Assembly (NCBI GenBank): GCA_018969455.1
Contig: JAGWYI010000333.1
Location: forward strand, 1-5,136
Direction: 5' to 3'
Source of the DNA: Bacteroidota bacterium
GTDB taxonomy: Bacteria; Bacteroidota; Bacteroidia; Chitinophagales; Saprospiraceae
Length of the DNA: 5,136 nucleotides
A program made the position numbers and the translations under genes. Below, one piece after another: positions 1 to 5,136 of the stretch (position 1 is its first letter; each line of letters begins with the position of its first letter). The notes under the pieces are model-generated. The model was not told the origin of the DNA. It made no database searches and worked only from the letters and a program-made list of their open reading frames with translations.

Positions 1-285
1 TGTGTTTATGTAGCCCGCGGCTTTGTGTTCCCGCATCATATTCAGCGCGGCAATGGTAAACCCGAGGGTGGCCCCACCTTGAAGAAAGGCTACAGAATAG
101 CCCTCCGGGACCGATAAAGCTTCTTTTGTTAACGCAATAGCTTCGTCCATGACGGCGACAAAGTCCTTGTGACGGTGCGATACTTCCAAAATGGATAATC
201 CGTTAAAATCGATGACCGCGCCTGCGGCTTGTTGAAAGACTGTTTGAGGTAAAATACAGGGACCTGCTCCGAAATTGTGTTTCAT
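1..285 (-). CDS. serC: Phosphoserine aminotransferase SerC, N-terminal 95 residues (cut by the left window edge)
   Basis: SerC is a cytoplasmic PLP-dependent class V aminotransferase. It converts 3-phosphohydroxypyruvate and glutamate to phosphoserine, the second step of serine synthesis, and can also act in vitamin B6 synthesis. The visible part opens with MKHNFGAGPCILP, the usual SerC start in Bacteroidota. It then shows EVSHRHKDF (about residues 34-42), matching the family SHRxKEF substrate-site segment, and FLQGGATLGF (about 67-76), the glycine-rich loop that holds the PLP phosphate. The PLP lysine and the rest of the protein lie beyond the window. The ATG sits 41 bases after the bTHX stop, and the leader has no clear Shine-Dalgarno, as is common in this phylum. 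It is probably co-transcribed with bTHX. The frame is intact to the edge, so nothing suggests a pseudogene. Confidence 0.95.
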   Translation of the reverse strand, partial: MKHNFGAGPCILPQTVFQQAAGAVIDFNGLSILEVSHRHKDFVAVMDEAIALTKEALSVPEGYSVAFLQGGATLGFTIAALNMMREHKAAGYINT

Positions 286-326
286 ATTAGTGGTATTTGA
301 TGGATGATTGGAAGGCTTTATTGGGA

Positions 327-515
327 TTATGCTTTGGTTTTGGTTTTTTTAGCGGTACTGCTTTTTTTTCCTGAAACCTCTGGCTTGTTCTGTTCCTCGG
401 CAGCATTTTCGACAGATTTAAGCGCCACAGATACACTCGATTTGCGCTTACGTACGTTGCCGTAGGAACCCAAGACACGTTTTCCTTTGGCTGTTTTTTT
501 ATCCCCTTTTCCCAT
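327..515 (-). CDS. bTHX family small-subunit ribosomal protein with a long lysine-rich tail
   Basis: This 62-residue, strongly basic protein begins MGKGDKKTAKGKRVLGSYG, closely matching the THX signature known from Thermus (MGKGDRRTRRGK...GTYG). In Thermus, THX is a peptide of about 26 residues buried in the head of the 30S subunit, where it stabilises 16S rRNA. Here the conserved core (residues 1 to about 25) is followed by about 37 extra residues. The first part of this tail is Ser/Val/Glu-rich and the end (about 50-62) is Lys/Thr-rich and low in complexity. Tails of this kind occur in Bacteroidota homologues and are probably disordered or rRNA-contacting (inference). The ATG is fixed by the conserved MGKGD start. 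The gene lies 34 bases after trmH and 41 bases before serC, and has its own candidate promoter. The coding strand carries an A8 run within the Gly-Lys-Lys-Ser codons of the tail. Confidence 0.88.
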   Translation of the reverse strand: MGKGDKKTAKGKRVLGSYGNVRKRKSSVSVALKSVENAAEEQNKPEVSGKKSSTAKKTKTKA

Positions 516-544
516 GTTTTTTCAATTTAAAAGTTACCTTGTAA

Positions 545-552
545 CAAAGTTA
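545..552 (-). promoter_or_regulatory. Candidate Bacteroidota -7 promoter element for bTHX-serC
   Basis: On the minus strand this octamer reads TAACTTTG, a full match to the Bacteroidota -7 consensus TAnnTTTG. It ends 29 bases before the bTHX ATG, which would leave a 5' leader of roughly 25 bases. Its first three bases are the TAA stop codon of trmH. I see no clear TTTG -33 element at the expected distance upstream, so strength is uncertain. A 5-bp inverted repeat (GTTAC-CTT-GTAAC on the plus strand, 533-545) lies across the expected transcription start. Confidence 0.5.
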
Positions 553-1236
553 AAATTCTTTTTCAGAATAAGCGTTTCTGAATTTTTTTTCCAACAATTC
601 GCCTCCATTGAGCATGCGCTTGCACCATTCAATTTTCAGTTGGGTTTGTTCGCTTTTGCTTAATTTCCAATCTACCCTTTCGAGGTGAAGCCTAGCTTTC
701 AAGGTTTGGAGCAGGAGCGCCACGGAAACCGAGAGGTTGAAACTTTCAGTAAATCCATACATAGGGATTTTTACGTGGTAATCTGCCCGCTCGAGCAGGG
801 TGGATGAAAGCCCTAGACGCTCGGTACCAAAACACAAGGCAAGAGGTTTGTCCATTGGCAGGGTCTCAGGCGTGTGGGCTTCGGCATGCGGAGAGGTAGC
901 CACAATGGCGTAGCCTTTCTGGTGTAAATGATGAATACAATCCAATGTAGCATTCCCCCGTTCAGTAAATCGATGTAAATCAATCCATTGACCGGCTCCG
1001 CGCGCTGTTTTGCGCTGCAGGGCGTATTTGTATTTGTCCTCGATGGCATACACATCTTGAATACCAAAGCATTCGCACGTGCGCAACACAGCGGATGCAT
1101 TATGTTCTTGAAATAAATCCTCGAGCACGACGGTAATTTTTCTTGTTCGCTCTTGGGCTACGCGTTCGAAAAGTCCCACTTTGTGCGCCGTAAGAATGGC
1201 CTCAAAACAGTGGTACACATATTCGTTTTCCGTCAT
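550..1236 (-). CDS. trmH: TrmH-family RNA 2'-O-ribose methyltransferase, probably tRNA (Gm18) methyltransferase
   Basis: This 228-residue SPOUT (SpoU) methyltransferase transfers a methyl group from S-adenosylmethionine to a ribose 2'-hydroxyl, in TrmH classically that of G18 in the tRNA D-loop. All three family motifs are present. Motif 1 is HNASAVLRT, with N46 and the presumed catalytic R52. Motif 2 is LCFGTERLGLS at about 134-144. Motif 3 is IPMYGFTESFNLSVSVALLL at about 157-176; motifs 2 and 3 build the trefoil-knot cofactor site. The length is close to E. coli TrmH (229 residues). The C-terminal LKIEWCKRMLNGGELLEKKF resembles the TrmH tail, and there is no N-terminal L30e-like substrate domain of the RlmB type. 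That favours TrmH over a 23S rRNA enzyme, but substrate cannot be proved from sequence. The ATG follows the corA stop by 6 bases, with weakly SD-like AAGAAG spanning the stop, so translation may be coupled. Confidence 0.87.
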   Translation of the reverse strand: MTENEYVYHCFEAILTAHKVGLFERVAQERTRKITVVLEDLFQEHNASAVLRTCECFGIQDVYAIEDKYKYALQRKTARGAGQWIDLHRFTERGNATLDCIHHLHQKGYAIVATSPHAEAHTPETLPMDKPLALCFGTERLGLSSTLLERADYHVKIPMYGFTESFNLSVSVALLLQTLKARLHLERVDWKLSKSEQTQLKIEWCKRMLNGGELLEKKFRNAYSEKEF

Positions 1237-1242
1237 TACTTC

Positions 1243-2274
1243 TTATTCCAACTCCTCGTTGGAGTAATCGCTACGCTTTAACCATCCGAGCCGAAGGAAA
1301 TACACAAACAAACCAATGCCTATTGATATCATAAGACCCATCACCGCGAAGTAAGCATAGGTCATTTTTAGTTCAGGCATATTTTCGAAATTCATACCAT
1401 AAACTCCAGCGATGAAGGTTAGTGGTATGAATATGGAACTTACAATGGTTAAAACTTTCATGATTTCGTTCATGCGTTGCCCTTGCGCGGCGTAGTAAAA
1501 ATTCGCTAACCCGTCCAAAATTTGAATTTGGCTATCGATTTCAATGATCAAATTTATACTGTGGTTGTTGAGGTTTTTGTAATACCGTAAGTTTTCACTT
1601 TTTATCAATTCGCCTTCGCTGCTCATGATTTGCTCCGTCATATCGCGAAGGGGTCTTGAAATAGTGCGCAACTGAATTAACTTACGTTTTTGCGCCTCAA
1701 TATCGTGAAGGATCTTTTTGTCCTCCTGTTCATGCAGCCGCTTCTCCAAGGAGTCTGTTGCTCCAATTACTTCGTCGATTATGGCGTAATAATTATCCAA
1801 AATCGCTTCCATACACCGATAAAGTAAAAAATCTGCCTTCTGCGACCTGATTTTACCCTTGGCCATTTCGATGCGTTCGCGAACTAAGTCAAAATATCGG
1901 TTGCCCGAGGTTTGCAAAGTGATTAAATAATCTTTACCTAAAAAAAAGGTCACCTGATCCACCTGCAAATGCTCTACATCCCTAGGCATGCTGTTGGTAA
2001 AATGTACACTGAAATACAGGTAGTTTTTATATTCCTCCACCTTAGGTCTTCGCTGGTTGATGTAGATGTTTTCAATGCTGATATTTTCAATATTGAGCTT
2101 TGTGCACAACTGGCGAATAGCCGCTTTGTCGGATAATCCATGCACATTTAACCAACACAAATGGTCATCATCTAATTCCGCTTCCAAAAAGTCCGAGGCA
2201 AAATAAGCGATACTTTCTTTTTTAATCGCATAAAAACACTGGTTGTATTTGTATAACTCGCAATTATTTTCCAT
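1243..2274 (-). CDS. corA: CorA-family magnesium/divalent cation transporter
   Basis: This 343-residue protein is a CorA-type channel. The family forms inner-membrane pentamers that import Mg2+, and in some members Co2+, Ni2+ or Zn2+. A soluble domain (about 1-270) includes the conserved IENIYINQRRPKVEEYKNYL stretch (about 67-86) and a long charged helical segment (about 160-265) that forms the funnel and stalk. Two membrane helices follow, at about 273-292 and 307-327. The first ends in YGMNFENMPEL, containing the GMN selectivity-filter triplet (293-295). The C-terminal RLGWLKRSDY is the usual basic tail. Length is typical and no key residue is missing. The ATG lies inside the end of the preceding small gene (11-base overlap), behind a good AAAGGA site. 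Position directly after feoAB suggests a metal-uptake cluster, but co-regulation by iron is inference. Selectivity for Mg2+ over other metals is not decidable here. Confidence 0.95.
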   Translation of the reverse strand: MENNCELYKYNQCFYAIKKESIAYFASDFLEAELDDDHLCWLNVHGLSDKAAIRQLCTKLNIENISIENIYINQRRPKVEEYKNYLYFSVHFTNSMPRDVEHLQVDQVTFFLGKDYLITLQTSGNRYFDLVRERIEMAKGKIRSQKADFLLYRCMEAILDNYYAIIDEVIGATDSLEKRLHEQEDKKILHDIEAQKRKLIQLRTISRPLRDMTEQIMSSEGELIKSENLRYYKNLNNHSINLIIEIDSQIQILDGLANFYYAAQGQRMNEIMKVLTIVSSIFIPLTFIAGVYGMNFENMPELKMTYAYFAVMGLMISIGIGLFVYFLRLGWLKRSDYSNEELE

Positions 2275-2398
2275 AGTGTTTTCCTTTGGTTAAGGATACG
2301 GGAGCGCATGAATCGCAACGTTTTTTCTTGAGGAAAACACGTCTTACTAAAAAGGCACTTGCGAGTACCACAAGCGATATCACGGCTATTTGTTGCAT
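2264..2398 (-). CDS. Small FeoB-associated Cys-rich membrane protein-like peptide
   Basis: This 44-residue frame runs from ATG at 2398 to TAA at 2264, starting 27 bases after the feoB stop. It has a hydrophobic N-terminal membrane segment (about 4-18, IAVISLVVLASAFLV), a basic stretch RRVFLKKKR (19-27) that should face the cytoplasm, and a CDSC motif (C28, C31) before a short polar tail. This layout (one membrane helix, Lys/Arg-rich link, C-terminal cysteines, next to feoB) is that of the FeoB-associated Cys-rich membrane protein family. That family is often found after feoB and is proposed to assist FeoB or handle iron, perhaps in place of FeoC; its role is not settled. The tail is poorer in Cys than many members, which often carry several. 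It overlaps the corA start by 11 bases in another frame. Assignment rests on architecture and position, not on a strong motif. Confidence 0.68.
   Translation of the reverse strand: MQQIAVISLVVLASAFLVRRVFLKKKRCDSCAPVSLTKGKHYGK
2282..2287 (-). promoter_or_regulatory. Shine-Dalgarno site for corA
   Basis: The minus strand reads AAAGGA, followed by 7 bases and the corA ATG. Most leaders in this window lack a recognisable Shine-Dalgarno, so this one stands out and supports the chosen corA start. It lies inside the last codons of the small Cys-rich gene (Thr-Lys-Gly region), which fits translational coupling. Confidence 0.5.
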
Positions 2399-2425
2399 CC
2401 TATACACGAAGTTAACGATTTTGAT

Positions 2426-4372
2426 TTAAAATATTTGAAAACAACACCAGGCTGCAGTATAGGCTAGCGTTGCATACAATACCAGTTGCAGTATCGGAAT
2501 TTTCCACGAACCGGTTTCGCGCCGAGCTACCGCCATGGTAGAAAGGCATTGTAAGGCAAAGACATAAAAGACCATTAAGGATACTCCCGAAGCCAACGTG
2601 AATTTTTTAGAGCCATCTGGATGCATTTCGCGCATTAATTTTTCCCGTAATCGAAAATTTCCTGACGCCTCATCGTGGGCATAAATAGTGGATAATGTTC
2701 CCACAAATACTTCTCGAGCTAAAAACGATGAACCTATTGCGATACCAATTTTCCAATCGTAGCCAAGCGGTGCAATCGCGGGCTCTATCGTTTTGCCAAA
2801 TTTCCCCAAATAGGAATGTTCCAACAGCACAGCTGCTTCTGATTGGTTTCTTTCTTTTGCATTGGCCTTCGCATAGGTAGCTTCGGCCTTCAATTCCCTG
2901 ACTGCGTTGGCTCGCTCTTCGGTCGGACCATAATTCGATAAGGCCCAAATCACGATGGACAACGCCAAAATGATGACCCCGGCTTCCATGGTAAAGACTT
3001 TGATTTTCTCAAAAATGGTAGAAAAAATATTGCGCCAATGCGGGGGTTTGAAGTCAGGAATTTCCATGATGTAAATGGAACGAGTCGTTTGTTTTAACAT
3101 GCGGTGCATGACAAAGGCAATACCTAATGCAGAAATTATTCCCAACAAATAAAGCGCAAACAATACCAGGCCTTGAAGCTGCACAACTCCCAAAAATCGT
3201 TGCTTAGGAATGACAACAGAAATCAGGAGGGTATATACCGGAATTCGGGCACTGCAACTCATCAATGGGGCAACGAACAAGGTAATTAGGCGCTCTTTGG
3301 CGTTCGGAATACCACGGGTTGCCATTATTCCGGGGATCGCGCAAGCCATGCTTGAAAGGAGGGGGACCACACTTCTGCCGTTCATACCAAAGGGCCGGAC
3401 AAGCCGATCCATCAGAAATACAGCACGGGCTAGGTAGCCTGAATCTTCCAAAAGGGCAATGAAAAAAAACAAGAGGCCAATTTGAGGAATAAAAACTAAG
3501 ACACCACTTATTCCGGGTAAGATACCTGAGCAAAGCAAATCTTGAAAAACACCTTCGGGAACCCATGCGGCAAAGTGCATGGCGATTTGCTGAAATACCC
3601 ATTCGATGCCGTCCATCGGGTACGAGGAAAGCGTAAAAACAGCTTGAAAAATCACCAAGAGGATCAAGGCAAAAATGACATACCCAAAAACGGGGTGGGT
3701 GAGCCACCAATCGAGTTTACTTTTTTGGGCTTGTACTTCCTTTTTTACTACAACACGTTCGGCTAATTTGCGGATTGATTGCTGTCTTTTTGTCGCGTCG
3801 GCTTCTTGCTGCTCAAAAGCTTCAGGCTCAAAAATGGTCGGGTTAATGCCGAAATAATTTTCCGATTTCTGCTCCTTAATTTGTTGAGCTAAAGCGTCAA
3901 GTAAGCGGTTTTTACCGAGTCCTACCCGGGCATTCATCACCGCAATGGGCGTATGCTTGAGTTCGTTTTTTAGCGCATCGAGTTGAATGGCAATGCCATT
4001 CCGTCCGGCAAGGTCGATCATATTAATGACCAATACCATAGGAATATCTAAATCCGCCAGTTGAGAAAACAAGAAAAGTCCCCGTTCAAAATTTGACGCA
4101 TCCACTACAACCACGCCTACACGCGGTTCTGCTGACGATTGGAGCTCTTTAATTGCATCATATACAACAAGCTCTTCTTGACTTTTTGGGTAGATGCTGT
4201 ACACTCCCGGATAATCGATTAGGGTATGTGTAATCTCGTGTATGGAAAAGGTGCCGGTTTTCTTTTCGACGGTAACACCAGGGAAATTCCCTACTTTTTG
4301 CCGTAAACCAGTTAGTAAATTGAATAGTGTGCTTTTACCGCAATTTGGATTTCCGAAAAGCAGAATATTCAT
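2426..4372 (-). CDS. feoB: Ferrous iron transport protein B
   Basis: FeoB is the GTPase-linked inner-membrane permease that imports Fe2+. The 648-residue product starts with a cytoplasmic G domain: G1 GNPNCGKST (7-15), switch region VGNFPGVTVEKK (27-38), G3 DYPG (53-56), G4 NMID (117-120), and a G5-like NARVG (147-151) where SAR is more usual. A helical linker (about 160-220) leads to the membrane part. This carries two related gate modules: LLEDSGYLARAVFLMDR (307-323) with MACAIPGIMATR (342-353), and PLMSCSARIPVY (369-380). Further on are GSSFLAREVFVGTLSTIY (547-564) and the FALQCLS segment (605-611). Cysteines C344, C373 and C609 sit at positions conserved in FeoB pores. A charged loop of about 50 residues (482-530) separates late membrane helices. 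The length suits a FeoB without fused FeoA. It begins 9 bases after feoA, clearly in one operon. No frameshift is visible. Confidence 0.97.
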   Translation of the reverse strand: MNILLFGNPNCGKSTLFNLLTGLRQKVGNFPGVTVEKKTGTFSIHEITHTLIDYPGVYSIYPKSQEELVVYDAIKELQSSAEPRVGVVVVDASNFERGLFLFSQLADLDIPMVLVINMIDLAGRNGIAIQLDALKNELKHTPIAVMNARVGLGKNRLLDALAQQIKEQKSENYFGINPTIFEPEAFEQQEADATKRQQSIRKLAERVVVKKEVQAQKSKLDWWLTHPVFGYVIFALILLVIFQAVFTLSSYPMDGIEWVFQQIAMHFAAWVPEGVFQDLLCSGILPGISGVLVFIPQIGLLFFFIALLEDSGYLARAVFLMDRLVRPFGMNGRSVVPLLSSMACAIPGIMATRGIPNAKERLITLFVAPLMSCSARIPVYTLLISVVIPKQRFLGVVQLQGLVLFALYLLGIISALGIAFVMHRMLKQTTRSIYIMEIPDFKPPHWRNIFSTIFEKIKVFTMEAGVIILALSIVIWALSNYGPTEERANAVRELKAEATYAKANAKERNQSEAAVLLEHSYLGKFGKTIEPAIAPLGYDWKIGIAIGSSFLAREVFVGTLSTIYAHDEASGNFRLREKLMREMHPDGSKKFTLASGVSLMVFYVFALQCLSTMAVARRETGSWKIPILQLVLYATLAYTAAWCCFQIF

Positions 4373-4381
4373 GGAAAGCGA

Positions 4382-4597
4382 TTAGTTTACCAGAATATGG
4401 TGCGCGTCCTCCAAACGAATTGAAATGTTGCTGTTTCCGCATCGGAACGCAATCGGCCCACCAAAAGGTGCCCGCATCGTTACCGTAACTTCATTCCCTA
4501 AGGCCACACCCATTTCTAACAATTTAGTGCGCAAAAAAGGGTGATTAATTTCCTTTATTTTGGCTTTACCGGAAATTGGAACCAATGTTAAGTTCAT
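4382..4597 (-). CDS. feoA: Ferrous iron transport protein A (SH3-like)
   Basis: This 71-residue cytoplasmic protein has the FeoA SH3-like fold pattern. It shows a hydrophobic start, TKLLEMGVALGNEVTV (about 24-39) matching the family LxxLGxxxGxxVxV, then APFGGPIAFRCG (43-54) with the conserved P-x-GGP turn, and a closing SIRLEDAHHILV (59-70) that fits the R-x-x-A-x-x-I-x-V ending. FeoA is needed for full FeoB activity and is thought to bind it, although its exact function is still debated. It is slightly short for the family (usually about 75-85) but complete. It sits 9 bases upstream of feoB and 52 bases after the aspartate kinase gene. I see no Shine-Dalgarno and no recognisable Fur box in the leader. 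In some Bacteroidota FeoA is fused to FeoB; here the two are separate. Confidence 0.92.
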   Translation of the reverse strand: MNLTLVPISGKAKIKEINHPFLRTKLLEMGVALGNEVTVTMRAPFGGPIAFRCGNSNISIRLEDAHHILVN

Positions 4598-4601
4598 TCG
4601 T

Positions 4602-4609
4602 CAAAAATA
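4602..4609 (-). promoter_or_regulatory. Possible -7-like element in front of feoA (weak)
   Basis: On the minus strand this octamer reads TATTTTTG, matching TAnnTTTG, but it ends only 4 bases before the feoA ATG. Initiation from it would give a nearly or fully leaderless message. No -33 TTTG is found at a suitable distance. In an A/T-rich spacer such a match can arise by chance, so this is only a candidate; feoAB may instead be read from the aspartate kinase transcript. Confidence 0.2.
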
Positions 4610-4630
4610 CCGAATTAGACGCTTCTTTTG

Positions 4631-4650
4631 AATACCACAAAAAAGGTATT
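4631..4650. repeat. Short perfect inverted repeat between aspartate kinase and feoA
   Basis: AATACC and GGTATT form a perfect 6-bp inverted repeat around an 8-base A- or T-rich loop, with one arm touching the aspartate kinase stop codon. In the direction of transcription no T-run follows the second arm, so it is not a convincing intrinsic terminator. It could be a weak hairpin, an operator half-site pair, or chance. Confidence 0.3.
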
Positions 4651-5136
4651 TATGTGCGGTACACAAAGCGAGCAGTGAGACGGGAACGTTGCGCTAAGAG
4701 GACCGTTTTACCATGAAGCAGTTCATCAATGATTGCCGTATTGTAGTGCCGTATGGTAAGGAGTTCCACATTTTCATTGTATTTGCAATTGAACTCTGGC
4801 TTGAGCATTTCTATGAGGTAATGAATATCCACTTTTTCTGCATCCACCAGCGTCGAAAAATTCAATGCGGAATTTTGCATCAGATTGATTTTAATCGCAT
4901 TCTGATAAAATCGTTCGAAAATTTTTGCCAGTGCGTCTTCATTGATGAAGGAAAAATCATTCGTTGAGATGGTAATTAATAGCTGGTTTTTCTTTACGAT
5001 GAACGAGGGGATCAAGTGGTCGAATTGACGCGCATGTTGGATTATTGTACCTTCCTCGTACGGTAATATAAAACTTTTGATGTGCAGCGGAATTCCTTTA
5101 TTTTGAAGTGGTTTAACCGTTTTCGGGTGGATTACG
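4650..5136 (-). CDS. lysC: Aspartate kinase, C-terminal 161 residues (cut by the right window edge)
   Basis: Aspartate kinase phosphorylates aspartate in the first step of lysine, threonine, methionine and diaminopimelate synthesis. The frame is open to the right edge. The visible part begins VIHPKTVKPLQNKGIPLHIK, the conserved end of the amino-acid kinase domain, which places the aspartate and nucleotide site upstream. Regulatory ACT-type sequence follows: LLITISTNDFSFINEDALAK and the INLMQNSALNFSTLVD strand, then a second half containing VELLTIRHYNTAIIDELL and the terminal VLLAQRSRLTARFVYRT. This ending is typical of Bacteroidota aspartate kinases. The protein stops right after the ACT region, so no homoserine dehydrogenase is fused: it is a monofunctional LysC-type enzyme. 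Which end product inhibits it cannot be read from this fragment. An in-frame TTG at 5015 is internal, not a start. The feoA gene follows after 52 bases. Confidence 0.93.
   Translation of the reverse strand, partial: VIHPKTVKPLQNKGIPLHIKSFILPYEEGTIIQHARQFDHLIPSFIVKKNQLLITISTNDFSFINEDALAKIFERFYQNAIKINLMQNSALNFSTLVDAEKVDIHYLIEMLKPEFNCKYNENVELLTIRHYNTAIIDELLHGKTVLLAQRSRLTARFVYRT

Noticed and set aside
287..478. 63-residue frame overlapping bTHX
   Set aside because: The bTHX frame carries the strong MGKGD signature. This one has no family features and is considered only as a possible slippage product.
550..1236. 23S rRNA methyltransferase RlmB or a TrmL-type enzyme instead of TrmH
   Set aside because: There is no N-terminal L30e-like substrate domain as in RlmB, and the protein is longer than TrmL with N- and C-terminal extensions like TrmH. 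Substrate remains unproved.
3204..3710. 168-residue minus-strand open frame inside feoB
   Set aside because: It lies wholly within the clear FeoB coding frame. Its Cys/Pro/Arg-heavy translation shows no family signature, so it is a shadow of the conserved gene.
4631..4650. Intrinsic terminator after aspartate kinase
   Set aside because: The stem is only 6 bp and A/T-rich, and there is no T-tract after the second arm in the direction of transcription.
4713..4967. Plus-strand open frame opposite aspartate kinase
   Set aside because: It is antisense to a well-conserved ACT domain, has no recognisable motif and no supporting context.
4650..5015. Stand-alone 121-residue protein starting at TTG 5015
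   Set aside because: The frame continues upstream to the window edge with conserved aspartate kinase sequence (VIHPKT...), so the TTG is an internal leucine codon.
1..5136. Novel defence system, mobile island, CRISPR or phage segment
   Set aside because: Every gene belongs to a common housekeeping or metal-transport family. Base composition looks even, all genes share one strand, and no repeats, integrase, transposase or tRNA boundary is seen.

Overview
This window reads as an ordinary, densely packed stretch of chromosome from a member of the Bacteroidota. All recognisable genes lie on the minus strand and are transcribed from high to low coordinates. The phylum assignment rests on four points: the Bacteroidota style of the aspartate kinase, SerC and FeoB proteins; a long-tailed bTHX ribosomal protein; a candidate promoter of the TAnnTTTG type; and mostly A/T-rich leaders with little Shine-Dalgarno signal. 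No finer placement is possible from this much sequence.

In transcription order, the layout is as follows. (1) The C-terminal part of a monofunctional aspartate kinase, cut by the right edge. (2) feoA and feoB, a ferrous-iron uptake pair. (3) A 44-residue single-membrane-segment protein with a CxxC motif just after feoB, resembling the FeoB-associated Cys-rich membrane proteins. (4) A CorA-family divalent-metal channel whose start overlaps the end of the small gene by 11 bases. (5) A TrmH-type tRNA/rRNA 2'-O-methyltransferase. (6) A bTHX small-subunit ribosomal protein with an extended lysine-rich tail. (7) The N-terminal 95 residues of phosphoserine aminotransferase SerC, cut by the left edge.

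Gaps between genes range from 6 to about 52 bases, so one or a few polycistronic transcripts are likely. Functionally there is a metal-transport core (FeoA, FeoB, the Cys-rich peptide, CorA). It is flanked by amino-acid biosynthesis (aspartate kinase, SerC) and translation genes (TrmH, bTHX). A fresh promoter appears likely in front of bTHX.

I saw no mobile element, CRISPR array, tRNA, rRNA, riboswitch or phage gene, and no gene-free stretch of 300 bases. I found no evidence of a new biological system. The items most worth a second look are the small Cys-rich gene overlapping corA and the bTHX locus with its promoter built over the trmH stop codon.
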